Shown here: piece after piece, positions 1 to 5,220 of the stretch
How the letters are laid out: the number at the start of each line of letters is the position of its first letter
Numbering within the stretch: position 1 is the stretch's first letter
Assembly: GCA_001604265.1 (NCBI GenBank)
Contig: LVBC01000109.1
Span: forward strand, 1 to 5,220
DNA from: Spirochaetales bacterium Spiro_01
Lineage (GTDB): Bacteria; Spirochaetota; Spirochaetia; Sphaerochaetales; Sphaerochaetaceae
Direction: 5' to 3'
Length of the DNA: 5,220 bases
Made by a program: the position numbers and the translations under genes
Notes under the pieces: model-generated
The model's database searches: none
What the model was told of the DNA's origin: nothing
The model's input: the letters and a program-made list of their open reading frames with translations, nothing else

Positions 1-221
1 ATGGTAGGCCCGATGAGGTCATCGCCTTTGCTCAGAAGTACAATGTCTCCTGCAAGAGGAGCTTTACAAAGAGCATAGGCATTAGATATGCGGACAGGAT
101 GGATCTCTTTCCCGGTGCAGTCGATGCGCTTTCAAGAGGCCTCTCCTTTCCTCTGTATCCGTTCCTCCAGCCGAAGGATCTGGAGGCGATCGTGAAGGTC
201 ATAGGACATCTGCCCAGCTGA
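1..221 (+). CDS. C-terminal end of a probable DegT/DnrJ/EryC1/StrS family aminotransferase (5' truncated by window)
   Basis: The frame read from base 3 is open from the window edge to a TGA at 219-221 and gives 72 residues; the start lies outside the window. The fragment ends with a pattern typical of the C-terminus of PLP-dependent sugar aminotransferases of the DegT/DnrJ/EryC1 family: a segment ending in DLFPGAVDALSRG, then LSFPLYPFL (fragment residues 47-55), then a short helix (KDLEAIVKVIGHL). In that family this matches the 'LSLPl.p.lt..e...v...i' tail that closes the small domain. The PLP lysine and the rest of the active site are not in view, so neither activity nor substrate can be confirmed. 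The next gene begins 10 bases after the stop, and this stop overlaps the next gene's ribosome site (TGAGGGGG), so co-transcription is likely. The reading as coding sequence is secure; the family call rests on a short tail and is moderate. Confidence 0.6.
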   Translation, partial: GRPDEVIAFAQKYNVSCKRSFTKSIGIRYADRMDLFPGAVDALSRGLSFPLYPFLQPKDLEAIVKVIGHLPS

Positions 222-226
222 GGGGG
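221..226 (+). promoter_or_regulatory. Ribosome binding site of nadK
   Basis: AGGGGG lies 5 bases before the ATG at 232 and overlaps the stop codon of the upstream gene. It supports the ATG at 232 over the out-of-frame TTG at 228. Confidence 0.75.
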
Positions 227-231
227 ATTGC

Positions 232-1086
232 ATGGAACTGAAAAGAGTCGCAATTGTCGCAAATGGATTCAAGGAAAGCGCCCCCAGGATCGCTTCCGAG
301 ATCGAGAACTATCTGAAGAAGAGGGGTGTCATCAGCACCACGATAGTGACCAAGGAGGAGACCGACTACGAGTCGATCGATACCGACACCGATCTTGTGA
401 TCACAGTCGGTGGCGATGGAACCGTCCTCTCCTGTGCCAGAGTGATCCTCGAGTATGGAATACCCATCCTTGCCGTGAACCTCGGAACCTTCGGCTACAT
501 CACCGAGATCGGCTCCAACGAGTGGAAGGAGGCTCTAGAGGAGATATTCGAGGACAAGGAGACGCTTACAAGACGACTCACGCTGAAGGTCTCCGTATAC
601 AGGAACGAGAGGAAGGTCTTCCAGGGCTTTGCACTGAACGAGGTGGTAGTAAGCTCGGCAGGTATCTCGAAGATAGTCCGTCTGGATGTCAATATCAACA
701 AGACATTCGCAGGCAACTTTCGCTCCGATGGTCTTATAATAGCAACCCCAACAGGCTCGACCGGATACTCGCTGGCAGCTGGTGGACCCATACTCTACAG
801 CGACATGTCCGCAATCGTGGTCACACCTGTCTGTCCATTCACGCTCTCGAACAGGCCGCTCGTGGTCGGCTCGAACGAGGTGGTCACCATAGATGTCTGC
901 AAGGGCCAGAGGACAGACCTCCTGCTAACAGTGGATGGCCAGCAGACCTTCGAGATACTTGAAAGCGATGAGATAGTAGTAGAGAAGAGCAGGTCCAGGA
1001 TTCTCCTGATAAGCTCGAAGAAGAGAAACTACACGGAGGTTCTCAGATCCAAGCTCAACTGGTCCGGAGGAGGCTTCCATGCTTGA
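232..1086 (+). CDS. nadK: NAD kinase (ATP/polyphosphate-dependent NAD+ 2'-phosphorylation to NADP+)
   Basis: NAD kinase phosphorylates NAD+ to NADP+ in the cytoplasm and is the only route to NADP(H) in most bacteria. The 284-residue product has the normal family length and all main landmarks in order. These are an N-terminal Rossmann-like strand (RVAIVAN, residues 5-11), the GGDGT nucleotide-binding/catalytic motif at 60-64, the NLGTFGY segment at 83-89, and the conserved NE pair at 136-137. The glycine-rich SDGLIIATPTGSTGYS block at 165-180 follows, then AAGGP at 182-186, RPLVV near 208-212 and a C-terminal LRSKLNWSG tail at 271-279. The ATG at 232 is preceded by AGGGGG. The gene follows the upstream aminotransferase by 10 bases and overlaps recN by 8 bases, so it sits within an operon. 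One departure is CPFTL at 201-205, where most NAD kinases I recall have His in place of Phe203. Identity is very secure; the phosphoryl donor (ATP or polyphosphate) cannot be read from the sequence. Confidence 0.97.
   Translation: MELKRVAIVANGFKESAPRIASEIENYLKKRGVISTTIVTKEETDYESIDTDTDLVITVGGDGTVLSCARVILEYGIPILAVNLGTFGYITEIGSNEWKEALEEIFEDKETLTRRLTLKVSVYRNERKVFQGFALNEVVVSSAGISKIVRLDVNINKTFAGNFRSDGLIIATPTGSTGYSLAAGGPILYSDMSAIVVTPVCPFTLSNRPLVVGSNEVVTIDVCKGQRTDLLLTVDGQQTFEILESDEIVVEKSRSRILLISSKKRNYTEVLRSKLNWSGGGFHA
1066..1073 (+). promoter_or_regulatory. Strong ribosome binding site of recN inside the nadK 3' end
   Basis: GGAGGAGG, which contains a full AGGAGG, lies 5 bases upstream of the recN ATG at 1079 and within the last codons of nadK. 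It fixes the recN start and indicates that recN can recruit ribosomes itself, in addition to any coupling through the 8-base overlap. Confidence 0.85.
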
Positions 1087-2734
1087 ACGTCTGGAGGTCA
1101 GGAACTACGTCCTCATCTCATCCCTGGTGCTCGAGATGAGGGGTGGCTTCTCTGTAATAACAGGTGAGACCGGCTCTGGCAAATCCATCCTCCTCGGTGC
1201 CCTTGGCCTGATACTCGGCGAAAGGGCCAGGGCAGATATAGTGAGAGAGGGAGAGAAGGAGGCTGTCGTGAATGCACTCTTCTCATATGAGAGGAACAGC
1301 AGAGTCGAGGCCTTTCTGAAGGAGCATGAGCTCGAGGATGAGGAGCTTTCCCTCTCGATACAGAGAGTCGTCAGAGCAAATGGCCGTTCTATCTGCAATA
1401 TAAACGGCCTCAATGTCACAAGGGAGCTTCTGGAGGAGCTCGGTGGCTATCTTGTGGATGTATCGAGCCAGCACGCACATCAGTCCCTTCTCAGAGCGGA
1501 TGGTCAGCGCCATGTACTCGATACCTACTCTCTTTCTGCAGAGGAAAGGCTTCGCTATACAGAGGCATACCAGAAGAGAAGAGAGTGCGAGAATGAGCTT
1601 TCGTCCCTGAAGTCAGAGCAGGAGAAGAGAGAGGGTGAACTTGATTACATCTCCTTCTGCCTGAAGGAGATAGAGAAGGCAAACCTTACAGAGGGAGAGG
1701 ATGAGGTCCTTTCAGAGGAGCTCAAGCGGATCTCCTCGAGCGAGTTCCTTGCCCAGCAGGTCTCGGATGCCCAGCAGTCTCTCAGGGGAGGCATGGAAAG
1801 CGGTGCGATCGACGAGCTTTCCAGGGCTGTCTCATCTCTCAAAAAGGCCTTTTCGAAGGATGAGAGTCTGAAGGAGCTTTCAGCAAGACTTGAAAGTGCC
1901 TCAATCGAGATCGAGGATATCTCCGACTCTCTTCGCGACTATCTCTCCTCCCTTACCTTCAGCGAGAGCGAGCTTGAAGAGAAGAGTGCAAGGCTTGCAC
2001 TGCTCCAGCGCCTGAAGAAGAAGTACGGACCATCGCTTGAGAATGTGATCGAGAAGGGAGAGAAGTACAGAGAGGAGATAGAGGCATACGAATCCTTCGA
2101 GGAGCGTACAGCTGAAGCAGAGAGGCGCCTTGCCGAGGCACAGAAGAATCTCGATATCGAATGCGACAATATCCACAGAAGAAGGGTCGAGGGTGCAGAG
2201 CGCCTTGAGAGGGAGACTCTCGAGAATCTGAAGCTGCTCGGAATGGTGAACGCCTCCTTCAGGATAGCTGTAGAGCCCTCTCGTCCCTCGATGAGTGGCC
2301 CTGATACGATAACCTTCCTCATTGCAGCGAACAGGGGAGAGAAGGAGGGACCGCTCTCGCAGGTCGCTTCCGGTGGCGAGCTTTCAAGAGTGATGCTGGC
2401 CCTGAAGTGCGCCCTGACAGTCAGCGATGAGGTGGATACGCTTCTCTTCGATGAGGTCGATGCCGGAATCGGCGGCCAGGTCGCATCCTGCGTTGCCGAG
2501 CGTCTCGAAGCGCTCGGAAGGAATCATCAGGTGATTGCAATAACGCATCTTGCCCAGATCGCAGCGAAGGCAGATGACCACTTCACTGTCACAAAGAGCG
2601 TCGAGAATGAGAGGACCTTCTCGAATATCTCAAGGATCAGTGGAAGCGAAAGGGTCACTGAGATAGCAAGACTCCTTTCGGGAGACTGTGAGAAGATATC
2701 GCTAGATCACGCAAGAAGGATGCTGAGAAGATAA
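1079..2734 (+). CDS. recN: DNA repair protein RecN (SMC-like ATPase)
   Basis: RecN is a cytoplasmic SMC-like ATPase that acts early in recombinational repair of double-strand breaks, helping to hold broken ends together and working with RecA. The 551-residue product has the usual family length (about 550-580). The N-terminal head opens with LERLEVRNYVLI and carries Walker A GETGSGKS at 29-36, followed by LGALGLILGERA. A Q-containing segment, VDVSSQHAHQSLL, spans 126-138. A Glu/Lys/Arg-rich coiled-coil middle runs from about 150 to 390 and includes the RecN-typical LQRLKKKYG at 309-317. The C-terminal head has the ABC signature SGGELSRVMLALK at 431-443, Walker B with TLLFDEVDAGIGG at 454-466, and the H-loop ITHLAQIAA at 488-496. 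The ATG overlaps the end of nadK (ATGCTTGA) and is preceded by GGAGGAGG. The typical family HGQ appears here as SSQ, and the typical THLPQ as THLAQ. Both ATPase halves are intact, so the gene looks functional. Confidence 0.97.
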   Translation: MLERLEVRNYVLISSLVLEMRGGFSVITGETGSGKSILLGALGLILGERARADIVREGEKEAVVNALFSYERNSRVEAFLKEHELEDEELSLSIQRVVRANGRSICNINGLNVTRELLEELGGYLVDVSSQHAHQSLLRADGQRHVLDTYSLSAEERLRYTEAYQKRRECENELSSLKSEQEKREGELDYISFCLKEIEKANLTEGEDEVLSEELKRISSSEFLAQQVSDAQQSLRGGMESGAIDELSRAVSSLKKAFSKDESLKELSARLESASIEIEDISDSLRDYLSSLTFSESELEEKSARLALLQRLKKKYGPSLENVIEKGEKYREEIEAYESFEERTAEAERRLAEAQKNLDIECDNIHRRRVEGAERLERETLENLKLLGMVNASFRIAVEPSRPSMSGPDTITFLIAANRGEKEGPLSQVASGGELSRVMLALKCALTVSDEVDTLLFDEVDAGIGGQVASCVAERLEALGRNHQVIAITHLAQIAAKADDHFTVTKSVENERTFSNISRISGSERVTEIARLLSGDCEKISLDHARRMLRR

Positions 2735-2737
2735 GGA

Positions 2738-2761
2738 AATGGCCTCCGGGTGGAGGCCATT
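2738..2761. terminator. Perfect 10-bp stem between convergent genes, probable bidirectional terminator
   Basis: AATGGCCTCC, a GGGT loop and GGAGGCCATT form a perfect inverted repeat starting 4 bases after the recN stop and ending 7 bases before the stop of the convergent GH57 gene. Read on the - strand, the stem is followed by a pyrimidine-rich TTTCCTTATCTTCTC stretch. Read on the + strand, the downstream sequence (CATGTTCTAA) is only mildly T-rich. The position between convergent stops supports a terminator. The tail makes it a better intrinsic terminator for the - strand than for recN. Confidence 0.75.
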
Positions 2762-2767
2762 CATGTT

Positions 2768-5092
2768 CTAAACAACGAAGTTCAGATCCTGGTAGATGCG
2801 CCTCTTCATATCCTCTTCGAGATCGCAGCTTCTGAAGCCGCACTTCACATCGTACACCTCGTTCTGGAGATCGTTCGTCTCCGGCTCGAATCCGTGGCGC
2901 CTTACCAGCGAAAGGATGTTGAGCAGTCTGTCCGCATACTCCGCTGTAAGCCCGTTCTTCCTTATATCCTTCGCCAGGTTGGTCATTACAACGGAGAATA
3001 TCCTCTTCATCTCGTTCTTCTCGTTCTCTCTGCCGTACTTCTCGATAAAGGAGAGGACAGTGTCGTATATCTCCTCCTTCTCATCCCATACGAACTCGTT
3101 GTAGTAGATGAGTGCAAGGTTCTCGACGGTATTGACGGCAAGTCCAAGCTTCTCGAGTTCGAAGACCGAGAGCTCCCTCGATCTCTTCGACTGTGTGAAG
3201 TAGGAGTAGTTCCTCAGAAGTCTTGCAGTGTTCTTTGCAGCTGCCAGTGAATCGGTAGTGATCGAGAAGGAGATCCAGGACCTCGCTTCGTGTATCAGCC
3301 TTGCAGGAAGGTCCCTGAGCGCCAGTCTGTAGATTTCAGGTCTGTTGGATTCGAATCCTCCAGCGATGTGGAATCTGAGGCCCCTCTCGATACTTGGTGC
3401 CGGGAGCATTGTGTAGCGGTACTTCCTGAGACTCAGTGTATCGAAGAGTGAGACGACAAGCGTTCCATCCGGCTCCTTCCTGAAGGATGTCAGCTGGAAG
3501 CGACCGTATCTGTAGATGTAGTCCTTCCTGATCGCATAGCTTCTGTTGATCGCAAAGGCAGCAGCTGCCTCCACCTCTCCGGCAAGCCCCTTCATCTCCT
3601 CCTGGGCGACCTGAAGTCCATCTCCATCGCTCTTGACATTGCACTCTGCCTTGCTGAGCTCAGAAAGGAAGGGAACCAGCAGCTGCCTGTCAGTGTATCT
3701 CTGAAAGCAGTTCGCAGCGTAGAGCGCATACTTTATATCCTTCCTCGGCTCAAGGCCTGCAAGGTCCGAGAAGAAGAAGCCACAGCTTGTGAAGGCATAG
3801 TTCCTGAAGAGGAAGCCTGCAAACAGCTCGGCCAGCTTGATATCGTTCTTCCTAGCAAAGTTGTATCTGGTATGGAGATATGTGATGAACTCCTTCATCG
3901 ACATCGAGCCGGAGTAGGTCCTTCCTGCCTCGGAAAGAAGGGTGTAGGTGTCGACCTGGCCCTCGAATATGCGGGAAACCTCTCTCTCCATGATCTCGTC
4001 GATAAGCTCTCCGAGGATTTCGAGACTGTTCCTCAGCGGAGTTCTCCACTTCTGGTTCCAGTTCTCCTTTCCTCCAGTGTGGCAGCCACAGTCCTTGTAC
4101 CAGCGGGAAACACCGTGCGAGCAGGACCAGGAGGTTCCTTTTCCATCCTCGCCTCTCTTCAGCTCGGCGTGGAGAGTGGCTGGGTGTTTTTCGAGGTATG
4201 CTGCATAGTTCGTGAATTCGAAGTCGTCCCTGCTTCTGACCTTGTTGATCAGGGCTGCAAGTGCCATGTCTCCAAAGGGCTCATGGTGACCATATATCTC
4301 ACCGTCAGTGGCTGTATGGATCAGATCCTCCCCATCCTTTGCCTTGATCTCGAGCAGCTTGCTGTAGAGCTTGTCGGCATCCTTCAGAGCGTGTCCGAAG
4401 CTGATGTCGGAGGCGAGAGTGGGGTGGTAGAAGAAGCAGGAGACCGTCCTTCCGCTTCTTCCTGTGAGTATGTATGGCCTTCCATAGGGAGCAGGAGAGT
4501 CCTTGAGCTGGGTCATTGTTCCATCTTCATTCTCTACTCCTGCACACTGCCAGGGAGAGAGGACGATGAACTTGATGCCGGCCTCGGAGAGGTAGTCGAC
4601 CACATCGTCGTTCACTGCGCACTCCGGAAGCCAGATTCCCTCTGCATCCCTACCAAAGCGGTAGAGGAAGTCCTGCTGGCCCCAGTCGATCTGGAGCTTT
4701 GCGATCTCTCTCTTGTCCAGAGGAAGGATCGTGTGGTTGAAGCCCTGGGCCATTGCATTTCCATGCCCGAGGCGCTTTATCGAATCCCTGTCGGCCTCGA
4801 TTATCTTCTCGTGGATGATCGGGTGCTTCTCCTCTATCCACGAGAGGAGCGTGTGGCCGAAGTTGAAGGATATGTACCTGTAGTTGTTCTCGATCGAAAG
4901 AATCTTGCCATCTGGAGAGAGAAATCTGGAGGCGGCATTGGCCTTGTAGCACTGGAGGTATATCTTCTCGTTCCAATCCATCTGTGGGGAGGCAGAGTCC
5001 TGCTTCTCTATGATGCCTGTCAGTGGATTCTCTCTGGGTGGCTGGTAGAAGTGGCCGTGCAGTATGAGCGCGGTCTTTTTATTGTGTTCCAT
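2768..5092 (-). CDS. Glycoside hydrolase family 57 protein with DUF3536 C-terminal region
   Basis: GH57 enzymes act on alpha-glucans (amylases, 4-alpha-glucanotransferases, branching enzymes) through a retaining mechanism in a (beta/alpha)7 barrel. This 774-residue protein matches the less studied GH57 branch that carries DUF3536. Region 1 is HGHFYQPPRENP (12-23), followed by WNEKIYLQCY (40-49) and ISFNFGHTLLSW (74-85). Region 2 is GNAMAQGFNHTILPL (111-125). Region 3 is GIWLPECAV (152-160), with the probable nucleophile Glu157. Region 4 is ATDGEIYGHHEPFGDMALA (261-279), with the probable acid/base Asp263. Then come SWSCSHGVSRWYKDCGC (321-337) and WNQKWRTPLR (345-354). The second half has TSCGFFFSDLAGLEP (435-449) and a mostly helical DUF3536 segment of about 300 residues. 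There is no signal peptide, so it should be cytoplasmic. The start is firm: a TAG lies in frame 9 bases upstream and region 1 begins at about residue 12. The ribosome site is weak (AGG only). Substrate and product are unknown; glycogen or maltodextrin metabolism is inferred from the family. Confidence 0.94.
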   Translation of the reverse strand: MEHNKKTALILHGHFYQPPRENPLTGIIEKQDSASPQMDWNEKIYLQCYKANAASRFLSPDGKILSIENNYRYISFNFGHTLLSWIEEKHPIIHEKIIEADRDSIKRLGHGNAMAQGFNHTILPLDKREIAKLQIDWGQQDFLYRFGRDAEGIWLPECAVNDDVVDYLSEAGIKFIVLSPWQCAGVENEDGTMTQLKDSPAPYGRPYILTGRSGRTVSCFFYHPTLASDISFGHALKDADKLYSKLLEIKAKDGEDLIHTATDGEIYGHHEPFGDMALAALINKVRSRDDFEFTNYAAYLEKHPATLHAELKRGEDGKGTSWSCSHGVSRWYKDCGCHTGGKENWNQKWRTPLRNSLEILGELIDEIMEREVSRIFEGQVDTYTLLSEAGRTYSGSMSMKEFITYLHTRYNFARKNDIKLAELFAGFLFRNYAFTSCGFFFSDLAGLEPRKDIKYALYAANCFQRYTDRQLLVPFLSELSKAECNVKSDGDGLQVAQEEMKGLAGEVEAAAAFAINRSYAIRKDYIYRYGRFQLTSFRKEPDGTLVVSLFDTLSLRKYRYTMLPAPSIERGLRFHIAGGFESNRPEIYRLALRDLPARLIHEARSWISFSITTDSLAAAKNTARLLRNYSYFTQSKRSRELSVFELEKLGLAVNTVENLALIYYNEFVWDEKEEIYDTVLSFIEKYGRENEKNEMKRIFSVVMTNLAKDIRKNGLTAEYADRLLNILSLVRRHGFEPETNDLQNEVYDVKCGFRSCDLEEDMKRRIYQDLNFVV

Positions 5093-5100
5093 ACTTGCCT

Positions 5101-5128
5101 ATTGTATAGGAAAGGCCTGTAAATTCAA
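5101..5128 (-). promoter_or_regulatory. Candidate sigma-70-type promoter for the GH57 gene
   Basis: On the - strand TTGAAT (5128-5123) and TACAAT (5106-5101) are separated by 16 bases, resembling -35 and -10 elements (4/6 and 5/6 matches to consensus). An overlapping alternative -10 is TATACA (5108-5103). The region is AT-rich compared with the genes. Only 8 bases lie between the -10 box and the ATG, so transcription would begin at or just before the start codon. Confidence 0.45.
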
Positions 5129-5220
5129 ATCAAATTTGCTTTTTTCACCTGTTTTTCCATCACTGGTGAGCTAGGCTTGAAAAACTCTTCAACATTGGCC
5201 GGGCATTTCCTGTCAGAGGG
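5125..5220 (-). CDS. Possible C-terminal tail of an upstream - strand gene (partial, uncertain)
   Basis: One - strand frame is open from the window edge (5220) to a TGA at 5127-5125, giving 31 residues beginning PSDRKCPANVEEFF and ending EKQVKKANLI. The hydrophilic, lysine-ending tail could be the natural end of a protein. If real, its gene would lie 32 bases upstream of the GH57 gene on the same strand. However, 96 bases is short, a second - strand frame is also open for about 60 bases, and the codons (AAA AAA, AAT TTG ATT) are more AT-rich than in the neighbouring genes. No family is recognisable. It may be merely non-coding leader sequence. Confidence 0.25.
   Translation of the reverse strand, partial: PSDRKCPANVEEFFKPSSPVMEKQVKKANLI

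Noticed and set aside
228..962. 244-residue open frame beginning at a TTG, overlapping nadK in another frame
   Set aside because: The nadK frame carries every family motif with a good ribosome site. This frame is Arg/Gly/His-rich and has no motif.
1939..2322. 127-residue - strand frame antisense to recN (Ser/Arg/Phe-rich)
   Set aside because: It is the reverse complement of the Glu/Lys/Arg-rich coiled coil, so its serine and phenylalanine runs are a by-product of that bias.
2750..3250. 166-residue + strand open frame across the recN/GH57 junction
   Set aside because: It is antisense to the conserved GH57 C-terminal region, begins inside the terminator stem and resembles no family.
3872..5122. 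416-residue open frame on the + strand, antisense to the GH57 gene
   Set aside because: The opposite strand encodes a protein with all GH57 regions. This frame is a shadow that stays open because the GH57 gene rarely uses codons whose complements are stops. Its translation is low-complexity Leu/Val/Glu-rich with no recognisable motif.
5128..5157. T-rich stretch with a small CAAAT/ATTTG inverted repeat, considered as a + strand terminator
   Set aside because: The stem is only 5 bp, almost entirely A-T, and no + strand gene precedes it, so AT-rich promoter-region sequence explains it better.
1..5220. CRISPR array, tRNA/rRNA genes, insertion sequences, attachment sites, toxin-antitoxin or defence systems
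   Set aside because: No regularly spaced repeats, transposase motifs, tRNA-like folds or small paired ORFs were seen. Almost all bases are accounted for by the annotated genes.

Overview
This is a compact bacterial stretch with ordinary coding density. It holds two complete + strand housekeeping genes, the 3' end of a third + strand gene, and one large convergent gene on the - strand. By eye the coding regions are moderately GC-rich, while the short gap at the right end is AT-rich. Coding strands are rich in purines: GAG/GAA and AAG are frequent, and arginine is mostly AGA/AGG. Together with the RecN and GH57/DUF3536 protein features, this gene style weakly suggests a spirochaete, possibly of the Sphaerochaeta group. 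That is an impression rather than a demonstrated assignment, because no rRNA or other phylogenetic marker is present.

Layout: positions 1-221 hold the C-terminal end of what looks like a DegT/DnrJ/EryC1/StrS-type sugar aminotransferase. Ten bases later nadK (NAD kinase) begins at 232 behind a strong AGGGGG ribosome site. Its last 8 bases overlap the start of recN (DNA repair ATPase of the SMC-like family) at 1079-2734. The tight spacing indicates one transcript for all three. A 10-bp perfect stem at 2738-2761 separates recN from the converging gene and probably serves as a terminator for both strands. From 5092 down to 2768 the - strand encodes a 774-residue glycoside hydrolase family 57 protein with a DUF3536 C-terminal region. 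It is likely a cytoplasmic alpha-glucan-active enzyme of unknown specificity. The last 128 bases hold a plausible promoter for this gene and perhaps the tail of another - strand gene.

Functionally, nadK supplies NADP(H) and recN acts in double-strand-break repair. Their linkage is common in bacteria. The GH57 gene stands apart on the other strand and has no evident pathway partner in view. I found no mobile element, CRISPR array, RNA gene or toxin-antitoxin pair, and nothing that amounts to an undescribed system. The most interesting points are the possible leaderless start of the GH57 gene, the uncharacterised status of the GH57/DUF3536 enzyme, and a few substitutions at usually conserved positions in RecN and NadK.
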